A stretch of DNA of 64,000 bases, from contig JAGKQI010000081.1 in assembly GCA_018806915.1 (NCBI GenBank), positions 496,001-560,000 of the forward strand, written 5' to 3'. Every line of letters starts with the position of its first letter. The stretch's first letter is position 1. Of the stretch, positions 1 to 8,058 are shown piece by piece. The DNA is from Phytophthora colocasiae. Lineage: Eukaryota; Oomycota; Peronosporomycetes; Peronosporales; Peronosporaceae. The notes beneath the pieces are model-generated. The model saw only the letters and a list, made by a program, of their open reading frames with translations. It made no database searches and had not been told where the DNA came from. The translations under genes and the position numbers were made by a program.

Positions 1-220
1 CTCCAGGTTCAATGTAATCGAACGCTTCATTGCCAGTGCCACCAAATTGCATACCAGACAGAAGAGGGTGAACCGGGCCGGTAGGAGTTCTAGCCGTCGT
101 ACTTGGAGTCAGGGAGTTTGTGGCATCCATCACCAGTTTGTCGAAATCGATTTGAGAGTCAGCACTAGTGCTGCTGAGTAGTAATATCATCGCGAGAGTC
201 TGGAACAGGAAATTTACCAT
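1..220 (-). CDS. Secreted protein, N-terminal part (truncated by window edge)
   Basis: An open frame reads leftwards from an ATG at 220-218 to the window edge without a stop (about 73 codons visible). The first ~20 residues (MVNFLFQTLAMILLLSSTSA) form a typical signal peptide: short polar start, Leu/Ile-rich core and an A-x-A-like cleavage site. The following segment is Ser/Thr/Pro-rich and polar (ADSQIDFDKLVMDATNSL onwards) with no recognisable domain. The product is probably secreted, which suits this organism's effector-rich content, but I see no RxLR motif in the visible part. The function is unknown, and the rest of the gene lies outside the window. Confidence 0.6.
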   Translation of the reverse strand, partial: MVNFLFQTLAMILLLSSTSADSQIDFDKLVMDATNSLTPSTTARTPTGPVHPLLSGMQFGGTGNEAFDYIEPG

Positions 221-572
221 TGTTGGACTTGTTCAGTAGCCGGAGAATTCAAGAATGATCCAACTGAGTCGCAATTGTTAACAATGTTGATCTCCGACTG
301 ATTTTTTTGCGAAGTTGTGCTGATTATGCGGTACAGCACCATACCTTCGTACAGGCAATCACTGATTGTCTCTGTGAAATTTCCCCAGATGAAGATATGT
401 GGGATTTTCCAAAACAAAGAACGAAGATAGATCATTTATTTAAATATTTAAAAAATACTAATTGATATTCGCTGTCGAAACGTCTCAAATGAGAAGCAAC
501 CGACATCCAATCAACAAAATACCGACATTATCGGCCGCATCAACAGCAGCACTTCATAATCGGTAAAGCAAT
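221..572. other. Intergenic, no gene seen
   Basis: This AT-rich spacer lies between the divergently placed secreted-protein start and the MULE element. I see no supported coding region. The last 8 bases (565-572, AAAGCAAT) are the left target-site duplication of the element at 573-2081. Confidence 0.5.
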
Positions 573-715
573 CGGAAGGGGATTAATTCCGAGTACCAGT
601 GGCCGGGTCCCGAGTACACCAACCGACTTTGAGAGGTTTTGCAAAACGAATTGAGGTCAGTTCGTACCGGTACTTATGCGGTTTTACTTGCGCACAACGA
701 CTCGAGAAACAAAGA

Positions 716-1177
716 GCACGCGGGCTTAGCAACGCTGCCGATGGATCAAGCGAAGGCGAAGCCGGAGCGGGCTTAGGGTCTGCACTCGCGAGCGCAGCGA
801 GCAGCTAGGGGTGGCTGGGATCGCGCGGAGCGCGTAGCTGGGTTGTAAAGGGCAGCGAGAGAGGACAAGCGCGGTGGAGAACGCTGGCTGGCGGTTTAAT
901 GCTCCGTGTGCGTAGCACGCGGGCTTAAACCCCAGCGCTGCCGATGATCAAGCGAAGGCGAAGCCGGAGCGGGCTTAGGGTCTGCACTCGCAAGCGCAGC
1001 GAGCAGCTAGGGGTGGCTGGGATCGCGCGGAGCGCGTAGCTGGGTTGTAAAGGGCAGCAAAAGAGGACAAGCGCGGTGGAGAACGCTGGCTGGCGGCTTA
1101 ATGCTCCGTGTGCGTAGCACGCGGGCTTAAACCCCAGCGCTGCCGATGATCAAGCGAAGGCGAAGCCGGAGCGGGTT
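716..1177. repeat. Tandem repeat, period ~202-203 bp, about 2.3 copies
   Basis: The anchor GCTGCCGATG(G)ATCAAGC recurs at 734, 937 and 1139, spaced 203 and 202 bp apart. The units differ by only a few substitutions. Each unit contains several short GC-rich palindromic words, such as GCGCGGAGCGCG, GCGAGCGCAGCGAGC and CGTGTGCGTAGCACGCG, which could form stacked hairpins. The array lies wholly inside the MULE-like element at 573-2081. Confidence 0.85.
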
Positions 1178-1461
1178 TAAGCTGGCGGTTTATGCGCACC
1201 TCTCACCTCGAGCACATATGACGTTAAACCACTCTCTTCAGTCGTCACAAGGCGGATGCGAAATTGACGCCCGCATTCTTCATGCTCGACGCAGCTGTAG
1301 GTGTCCGCGCGTCCTCGAGCGCCATTGTTGTAGTTGTGTCGGTAGCTATATGCATCGTACAGTTGCATCGCGATCAATGCGTTTTCCTTCGTCTCGTAGT
1401 TAGACACGAGCATGTACGCTTCGCGGCGCTGGAGAGGTAAGTCGCGCTGCATCTGCAGCAT
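1177..1461 (-). pseudogene. MULE transposase N-terminal zinc-binding fragment
   Basis: This 94-codon frame has a Cys/His arrangement (YSCVEHEECGRQFRIRL) of the kind seen in the FLYWCH/WRKY-like zinc region at the N-terminus of Mutator-like transposases. It is preceded by a helical segment (NYETKENALIAMQLYDAYSY). The frame runs directly into the tandem-repeat array and has no DDE core, so it is a remnant. Its position between the inverted ends of the element supports origin from a MULE. The alternative is a chance reading frame in GC-rich sequence. Confidence 0.5.
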
Positions 1462-1617
1462 AACACGTAGAACGAGTAAGTAAGAAGACGATTCAGAGGA
1501 GAAGTAGCGTACCTTAGCAGAAGTGAACGCGTAGATGATAACCTACGGGTGCGCGGGTAGCGGTGGCGCGCTCTGGTAGTGAGAAAAGGCAGTGGCAAAC
1601 CCGCACTGCCGTGCTTA

Positions 1618-1885
1618 GAGCATCCCCACCGGTCACGGCAAAACATCCCGGTAAACGGTTTACCGGGAAAATATTTTTACCGCTGCAATTTATCTTCCCC
1701 ACCGGGCCACGGCAAACGGCAGAACGGCAAATTCCGTCCGGCAAATTTCCAAAATCACGGCAAACTCGACCGTTTTGCAGTTCCGCAGAACCCACTCCGG
1801 CATCCCGAGAATCAGAATATTATCAGCGTTTTATCAGATTTGGATCAGTCCATTTTGCAAGAGGAACATCACAAAGAAGCTGAAA
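1618..1885 (+). mobile_element. Solo 268-bp left end of the PIF/Harbinger element
   Basis: By eye, this segment is identical base for base to 14432-14699, the left end of the PIF/Harbinger element downstream. It begins with the same terminal inverted repeat (GAGCATCCCCACCGGTCACG) and is preceded by TTA, a typical Harbinger-type 3-bp target. Homology stops abruptly at 1885, with no right TIR, transposase or Myb gene. It is therefore a one-ended or internally deleted copy sitting within the MULE-like element. Confidence 0.85.
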
Positions 1886-2124
1886 GTGCAACATGTACTC
1901 GCCATTCTGCCAGGTTTCCCTTGTACTTTTTTCCCGCCAATTTTTTGTACTCGGTATTCTGCCATTGTACTTGGAATTCTACCGATGTGAACTCGGGTTT
2001 CGGCCGGCGCTGGCGGTATTGTCGGTAACCGGTATGTGTACTCGATTTCCGGCTTCAAGTACTCGGGATTAGTCCGCACCCAAAGCAATAACCAGTAGCA
2101 GAGGTGACGTCACGAGTTTACTAC

Positions 2125-2145
2125 GATGTTTCTATTAGAAACATC
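2125..2145. repeat. Short hairpin next to copia palindrome
   Basis: GATGTTTCT, a 3-base spacer ATT, then AGAAACATC form a perfect 9-bp-arm hairpin. It directly abuts the 65-bp palindrome that begins at 2146. Confidence 0.7.
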
Positions 2146-2210
2146 GTCCCACTTTCAACACTCATCAATATTAGAAACTTTCTAATATTGATGAGTGTTG
2201 AAAGTGGGAC
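2146..2210. repeat. 65-bp perfect palindrome containing the copia LTR tip
   Basis: Arms 2146-2177 and 2179-2210 are perfect reverse complements (32 bp) around a single central C at 2178. The right arm includes 12 bp of host flank, the 5-bp target duplication ATGAG and the first 15 bases of the left LTR. The left arm is their inverted copy. Because LTR sequence is included, the inverted copy arose after the copia insertion. Confidence 0.9.
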
Positions 2211-2254
2211 TTGCACGGTATGCAGATCTGGTGGGAACGCCGACCATTTCAGGC

Positions 2255-2913
2255 TAGCGTTGGCAAAATGGCTGTAAATTACTGCCATTTATGGTTTTAA
2301 CCATAAATGGCAAGTTTTCGGCAGGTTATAACCATTTCTGCCGAAAACTGCCGAAAACGAATTAGGCCGCTGCACCCAGCAAATTAGCGCGGGCTGGATA
2401 CATGCAGGGAGCAGCCTCGTGCAGAGAGAGACCAAGAGTCTGGAAGGCAAGCAAGCGCCGCGCCGGAAGACGAAGGCACACGACTCATATGGCTGGCAGC
2501 TACATGCGATACTAGGACGTGCATTACCTTCCTACGACCATTCTTTATGTCGACGTCGCAGTTCTTGCACCTAACGTCAGGGTAAGCCTTGCCAGGACCT
2601 TTCGCTACGATGGTGTCGTAAAGTCTCCATACTGACTTTTGCGGTCGAGCCATGGTGTGGACTGGAACGAGTGCTCTTCTGAGAGTCCGGGCCTCATCAT
2701 TTCGCCCTAATGGGCGATCGTCGGTCATGACCTCCGCCATGGCTGAGGCCTCCTAAAAGATGGCCGCTGCGAGGTAAAGAATTAATAAAACATCGCTATC
2801 CTCCGAATTAGGCCGATTTGAGTTTTCGGCAGTTTTCGGCACGAATCCGGCTGGTTTTTTCCTGGTTATAACCATTTATGGTTTTAACCAGCCATTTATT
2901 CTGCCCAACGCTA
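2255..2913 (-). mobile_element. Non-autonomous hAT transposon, 659 bp
   Basis: The octamer TTTCAGGC is duplicated on both sides (2247-2254 and 2914-2921). The ends are inverted repeats beginning TAGCGTTGG, matching the hAT terminal rule (T/C)A(A/G)NG. Further inverted motifs lie inside (TGGTTTTAACCA-type words, GCCGAAAACTGCCGAAAAC and its reverse near 2828). It sits in the left LTR of the copia element, so it is younger than that insertion. The only coding remnant is a BED-type zinc finger on the minus strand. Confidence 0.9.
2384..2740 (-). pseudogene. hAT transposase fragment: BED-type zinc finger
   Basis: The 118-codon minus-strand frame contains a segment beginning MARPQKSVWRLYDTI, followed by a CxxC pair (VRCKNCDVDI) and a histidine-containing helix (KVMHVLVSHVAASH). 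This is the CxxC...HxxxxH layout of the BED finger found at the N-terminus of hAT transposases. The RNase-H-like DDE core and the dimerisation domain are absent, so only the DNA-binding part of an ancestral transposase survives. The frame was probably entered at the internal Met before RPQKSVW. Confidence 0.6.
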
Positions 2914-3008
2914 TTTCAGGCGGAGGTAGCTGTAGCTGTAAGTTCTCTAATCACACTCTCCATTTTGCGTATCAAGACACAGGCTGATCCCAACGTACCT
3001 TTCTAACA

Positions 3009-3024
3009 GGTTTTGAGCCCAGAT
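3009..3024 (+). other. Copia primer-binding site, half-tRNA-iMet type
   Basis: The 5' LTR is followed at once by GGTTTTGAGCCCAG. This resembles the complement of the anticodon stem-loop of initiator tRNA-Met (GGTTATGGGCCCAG, from general knowledge), differing at about 2 of 14 positions, rather than the complement of a tRNA 3' end. Priming by a half-tRNA cut in the anticodon loop is established for Drosophila copia. Its use here is an inference. Confidence 0.5.
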
Positions 3025-6000
3025 GGACGCAGCCTCCCAAGACGCCGAGATCGAGCAGAAAATGCCCGTTCCGGTGCCCGTCGGCCAACATGTCGGCGGT
3101 GAAGTAGAGAGTCACGCCGCAGCTCCTGGTCAGGGCGGCGGCGACGCTCCTAGTGCCAAGGACGCTGGTGCTGGGAACAAGGGTGGAGTGGAAACGGAGA
3201 TGATGGCGATGCTACGTGCCATGGTCAAGCGCATGGACAAGCTCGAGGAGTCTAGCGCCAAGGTGGAGAAGACGCTGGCGGGGAAGAAGGATGACTTGAG
3301 GATCGACACGTTTGTGACTCCCCCTGCAAGCCCGTTCGCCTCGCGCATGGGCATGGATGCCCGCATGCACATTGACTCGTTGGTCGGGTCACCAAGGCTG
3401 CCGCGGATGATGACGCCACCGCGTCGGGTGGAGCCAGTTCACCAGTACTTTGCAGCACAGCAAGACCACGAGGTACCACTTTCCCGCCTGCACCATCTCT
3501 ACGCTGCGCACCAAGCACAACAGGCGGCACAAGCAGGAGCAGCGCAAGGAGTACCTCCAGTTCACCCACCACTACAAGGTCAAGGTGGAGCAGGAGAGCA
3601 AGGACAGGGGCAACCGGGCTACGGATACCCCGACGCGCGGCAGAAGAAGCTGGCGATTAGACCCTTTAGCGGAGAGGAGCTCTATGTGGGGCTCGGATCT
3701 GGTTTCCTGGAATGGGGAAAACGCTTCGAGAGGCAGATTGTGCTCGCGCAGGCAGCCTGTGGATTCACGTGGACGGAGTTCGTGAAGATTGACCTGCTTG
3801 GAAACTACCTGACGGGAACTGCCGAGAGATATTACAACCGACAAGTGGAGTCATGGTGGTCCCAGATGCCGACACTTCAGTACGACATGGAAAAGATGCT
3901 GGAGACATTCAAGACCAACTTGACGCCCGCACGGGCGATGCAGCTGTTCACGGCACCGAAGGACCCGAAGAGGACATGGCCGGAGCATTACATGTATTTG
4001 GTGGCGGTGTCGGAGGCGACTGGCGGCGGCGCGGACTATTTGGTGCTGAATAACGTCGTGCAGTACGCATCGGCGGACTTGAGAGCGGTGCTTATGGCTA
4101 AGGTTGATAGCACACGCACTGACTACCTGGTGCACGCAGAGGAGCTCGCGCACTTTGCCCAAGCGTGGGAAATCGAGTCGAAAAAAAAACCTCGGCCGAG
4201 AACTCGTCGGAGCGGTTAATAAGCAGGGCAAACGGGAAACACGTCGCTGCTATAAGTGCGGACAGGCTGGACACCTGAGGGCTGCGTGCCCTGGAAAGGA
4301 AGAACAGGAGGAGCCGGACATAACGCTTGCAGTGAGCGAGGCGGCCATCAAGCCTGGCAGAGACTGGATTTTGGATAGCGGTTCCAGTCGTCACCTCGTG
4401 AATGATCAGTCGTGGCTGGAGGATTTGGAGCCGCACGTGGATTCGTGCGCACAGCCGAATGGAAACCCGCTCAATATCACGATGAAGGGGACACTCACAT
4501 TGCGCGTGAAGGCGTGTGGACGGGAGCAAACTTTGAAGCTCACAAATGTGTATTACGCTGCGGTCGTGGTGCACAACCTGCTGTCGTACGGTTCGCTGGA
4601 TGCGATGGGCTATTCGTTGGCACAGCGAGGTGGAAGACGCGTGTTAGCGGCCAAGAACGGAGGGCGCGTGGTGTTTGACGTGGATCTTCGGAAGAATGTG
4701 CTGGTCGTGGAAGGGACTGTGGTGAAGTTCAAGAAGGCGCCGATCGAGGTCATCACGTCGGCGCTGGATGGAGAAGCGCACAGTGGGGACGATTTCCCCC
4801 CTAATGTGCAGCAGGGGACGCTGGTGGAGTTCCACAAGCGTCTAGGCCATCTGAACTACGACTCAGTGGAGAGGCTAGCGCGAGACCCGAGCTCTGGGAT
4901 CGCGCTAACGGATCACAAGCGCGTCAACTGCTTGACTTGCGCGGAGGGGAAGCAGAGCAAAGGGCGGCAATCGCGGAAGGACAGTGGCGCTAACTCGCCC
5001 ATAGATCGAATCGGCGGGGTTATATGCTCGGACCTGAAAGGCCCAATGACACCGAGAGATCGTCTTGGGAATCGCTACATGATTAACTTTGTTGATCATA
5101 AGAGCAACTACGTGAGAGTGTTCCTGGCGAAGACGAAGGACCAGGCAGCGAAGAAGTTCGAACACTTCTTGGTGTTCTTCGAGAAGGAGTTTAACTGCAA
5201 GATTCGTGTGCTGAGGACGGATTCAGGAGGAGAATATCAAAATGTAGATCTGTTCTGCAAGACCACGGGCGTTGCGAGGCAGCGCAGTGAGGCCAACAAT
5301 CAGGCCAGCAACGGGAAGGCAGAACGAATGCATCGCACCGTGATGAACATGGCGCGCTGTATGGTTTTTGCGTGCGGGCTCCCTTTGAGCTTTTGGGGGG
5401 ACGCGGTACAGTACGCGGCATACATACTCAATCGTGCGCCGACTAACGCAAATCCTGGTCGCGCGTCGCCGCTCAAGGTTCTGACGAAGACGACGCCGCA
5501 GCTTGGCAAGATAGTTGTTTTCGGGTCGCCGTGCACGGTCTACAGAGCCCCAGCAACAAAAACGTCTCGCAGAGGGCACAACAAGGCATAATCATCGGAA
5601 TTGGGGAGGAAGTCAAAGGCTACAGAGTGTACTTACCCAAGGACAAGAAGGTGGTGACGTCGCAGCACGTTAGGAATATCGAGACGCTGGACAAGACGCA
5701 GAACTTGCAGGTGCAGAGGCTGTACGCGGATGAATCTGAAGCCGAGGCTGAGCGGGGCAGCGGAGCTGCAGAGCGAAGCGGGGCGGACAAGGAGGGCGGC
5801 GGGAAAAGCCGTGGCAAAGAGCGCAAGAAGAGCTCCAAGAAAAAGAAAACCTGGGAGAGAGAAAGACATGTGACTCGTTCGGTGGCGAGGGCTGCTGAAG
5901 CTGACTTGGCTGAGGCCAATCAGCAGGACGCAGCGGCGGAAAATGTCGTGAACAACATCCTGGAGCGGATCCTAAGAACTACACGGAGGCCATGCGCAGC

Positions 6001-7560
6001 CAACAGAAAATCGGCTGGGAGAAAGCCATGGATGAGCTTAGAGCTCTGGAAGACAATGGTGTATGGGAAGTGGTACGGCTACCGAAGGGAGTGCGCGTTC
6101 TGCACACCAAGTGGGTGTACAAGACGAAACTGGACGCGGAAGGGTTAATCGAGCGGCTCGAGGCTCGACTCGTTGCCTGTGGAAACGAGCAGACATTTGG
6201 AGTTAACTACAGCGTAACGTTTGCTGCAGTCATCGACATGACTAGCGTGAAAGTGATATTTGTACTTGCGAGGAAGTGGCGTGTGCCCGCCAAGCATGGC
6301 GACGTGCCAAATGCCTATGTGAAGGCGGACAAGGAGGAAGACTTGCGTATCTATATAAAGGTGCCGCAAGGAATGAAGATCTCTGAGGAGATTCTAAAGG
6401 CACTCGGCGTGGAAACAGACGACGAGGTAGCACTGGAGCTAAAGAAGGCGCTGTACGGGTTGAAACAAGCGGGTCGCCTTTGGAGTAAGCTACTGCACTC
6501 GAAGCTCGTGAATATTGGCTTCCATCAGAGCCTCGTGGACATGTGCGTGTACTACAGGTACAAGGCTTGAGTACTGATAGTCGGGGGCGTCTACGTAGAT
6601 GATTTGCTCGTGACGGGGACACAGCAACACGCTGTGGATGTGTTTTTTGAAGAACTGAAGTCGCTGGACATTAAGGACTTAGGGTGTGCTCACAAGTTCC
6701 TGGGAATGAGGCTGGAGTACAGTGAGGACGACGGTTACGACCTGGACCAGGAGGTGACAATAGATGAATTGCGGTTGGAGAAGGCGCACGGGGTGCGGGC
6801 ACCTATTGGAGAAGACTGGAGTGAAGTTCGGGATGTGTCGACGGAGCTGCTGCCCGCCGATGGAGGAGATGGAGCTGCGACTGTGAAGACTTTTCAGTCG
6901 CTGGTCGGAAGTTTGCTGTGGATTGCACGCTGTACGAGGCCGGACATTGCCTTCGCGGTTCACAAAGCCACCCGAAGGACGCACGCTCCGACAGTCACGG
7001 ATTGGAAGTTAGCAAAGCGCGTGTTGCGCTACCTAGCTGGAACGAAGTCGCTGAAGCTGCGTATGAAAGGAGTCGGTGGTGTAAACAGATCGCTAAGTGT
7101 GATAGGATTTAGTGATGCGGACTATGCTGCAGACAAAGTTGACAGGAAGTCGACTACGGGAGGCCTCGTAACAGTGGATGGCATGCCCATCAGCTGGATC
7201 TGTAAGAAGCAGGGCGGTGTCTCGCTTTCTACTATGGAAGCTGAGTACACTGCTGCGTCCGTGGTAGCACAGGAGATGCTCGGGGTACAAGAGCTTCTGG
7301 GGGAGTTAAAGGTGCCGCTGGAGATGCCAATGGAGCTGCGCGTGGACAATCAAGCCGCGCTGAAACAGCTCAGAGGAGAGCAGTCGTCAGGGAAGGCGAA
7401 GCACATCGACGTACGAATTAAATTCGTCGGAGACTACGTGAGACGTGGGGTGCTGCGGGCCGAGTATCTGGAAACCAAGGAGATGCCGGCGGACATGCTG
7501 ACGAAGGCGCTGAGCGCGCCGAGAATGACCGAGCTGCGAGCTCGAGTCGGACTACATTGA
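3023..7560 (+). pseudogene. Copia gag-pol polyprotein, frameshifted
   Basis: Gag starts at ATG 3023 (acidic, Gln/Pro-rich N-terminus; UBN2/DUF4219-like core). A CCHC knuckle (CYKCGQAGHLRAAC) lies near 4248-4290, the protease motif WILDSGSSRHLV near 4370, the integrase HHCC near 4835-4935 and integrase D-D-E signatures (SDLKGP, RTDSGGEY, NGKAER) at 5030-5330. RT begins near 6000, its YVDDLLV active site is at 6591-6611, and RNase H (SDADYA, STMEAEY) spans 7105-7250. Breaks: a +1 shift at an A9 run (~4181-4189), a shift in a C-run near 5548, a shift near 5970, and a TGA at 6568-6570, about seven codons before the RT active site. The copy cannot make a full polyprotein. Confidence 0.95.
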
Positions 7561-7599
7561 GGATGTAAGAAACTCGCTGAAATCGTCGGCGAGGTGGAG

Positions 7600-7756
7600 T
7601 GTAGAAAGTGGGACTTGCACAGTATGCAGATCTGGTGGGAACGCTGGCCATTTCAGGCGGAGGTAGCTGTAGCTGTACAGTTAGGGTAAGTTCTCTAATC
7701 ACACTCTCCATTTTGCGTATCAAGACACAGGCTGATCCCAACGCACCTTTCTAACA
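7600..7756 (+). repeat. Copia 3' LTR (157 bp)
   Basis: It begins TGTAGAAAGTGGGAC and ends TTTCTAACA, followed by the TSD ATGAG. The bases just before it (AGGTGGAG) are the probable polypurine tract. It has about 11 bp (CAGTTAGGGTA region near 7678) not present in the 5' LTR. Confidence 0.9.
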
Positions 7757-7782
7757 ATGAGAAGTCTGATATGCAAGGAGTT

Positions 7783-7831
7783 TGCCCCCAGGCAGGATTG
7801 AACTACCGACCTTCCGCTTACTAAGCGGGTG
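7783..7831 (-). pseudogene. tRNA-Thr(AGT) 3'-half fragment
   Basis: On the minus strand an anticodon stem-loop (CCGC-TTAGTAA-GCGG, anticodon AGT for threonine) is followed by a variable loop, a T-arm (GGTAG-TTCAATC-CTGCC) and the 3' acceptor strand TGGGGGC plus discriminator A. The D-arm and 5' acceptor strand (expected GCCCCCA) are missing; an A-rich stretch lies where they should be. It is therefore a truncated tRNA copy or a tRNA-derived repeat, not a functional gene. Confidence 0.6.
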
Positions 7832-8058
7832 TTTTTTAAGGCAAAAACCACGCCAATTATCGCTGGCCGTTTCTTGCTTTAAGTAACCCGGTTACAGTGA
7901 GGTTACACAATGTTTTGTTTAATTACTTTTATGTATGCTAAGCCTATCATAAATTGCAAATTTGATGACTGTGTCTGACAATAATGCATTTTTTTTTTAA
8001 AAAAATGTGTCCTGTTGAAGCAATATTATTTAAGTGTCCAAATTCCCAAATCTCATTC
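7832..8058. other. AT-rich spacer, nothing recognised
   Basis: This AT-rich spacer between the tRNA-like fragment and the MULE end contains homopolymer runs (T9, A7). No coding region is supported. Confidence 0.4.

Larger units (their letters stand above)
573..2081. mobile_element. Degenerate MULE-like DNA transposon (~1.5 kb) with 8-bp TSD
   Basis: The flanks carry the same octamer AAAGCAAT at 565-572 and 2082-2089. The two ends are imperfect inverted repeats of about 50 bp: the left reads GATTAATTCCGAGTAC, and the right, read inverted, GACTAATCCCGAGTAC, followed by further shared CGAGTACAC blocks. The subterminal motif CGAGTAC (inverted GTACTCG) recurs several times at both ends. Inside are a 202-bp tandem repeat, a minus-strand fragment resembling the N-terminal zinc-binding part of MULE transposases, and a nested PIF/Harbinger end. 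An 8-bp duplication fits MULE (8-11 bp) or hAT (8 bp). The MULE call rests on the protein fragment and long TIRs. The element is non-autonomous. Confidence 0.65.
2196..3008 (+). repeat. Copia 5' LTR, split by a hAT element
   Basis: Segments 2196-2254 and 2922-3008 together match the 3' LTR. The 667 bp between them are the hAT insertion plus its duplicated octamer. The LTR begins TGTTGAAAGTGGGAC and ends TTTCTAACA. Confidence 0.9.
2196..7756 (+). mobile_element. Ty1/copia LTR retrotransposon (defective, contains hAT insertion)
   Basis: The element has LTRs at 2196-3008 (interrupted) and 7600-7756. Both begin TGT and end AACA, and both are flanked by the 5-bp duplication ATGAG (2191-2195 and 7757-7761). 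Gene order gag - protease - integrase - RT - RNase H is the Pseudoviridae (Ty1/copia) order. The two LTRs differ by several substitutions and an ~11-bp indel, and the polyprotein has three frameshifts and one stop, so the insertion is not recent. A 659-bp hAT element later inserted into the left LTR. Confidence 0.95.

Noticed and set aside
716..1177. CRISPR-like array
   Set aside because: Two-plus long adjacent tandem units without unique spacers in a eukaryotic transposon; not CRISPR.
1563..2028. Plus-strand open frames over the Harbinger end fragment
   Set aside because: They read through terminal repeats shared with 14432-14699 and are non-coding transposon ends.
3252..3572. Minus-strand frames opposite copia gag (3252-3572, 3130-3372)
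   Set aside because: Shadow of GC-rich gag codons; not continued in a second frame as the gypsy antisense ORF is.
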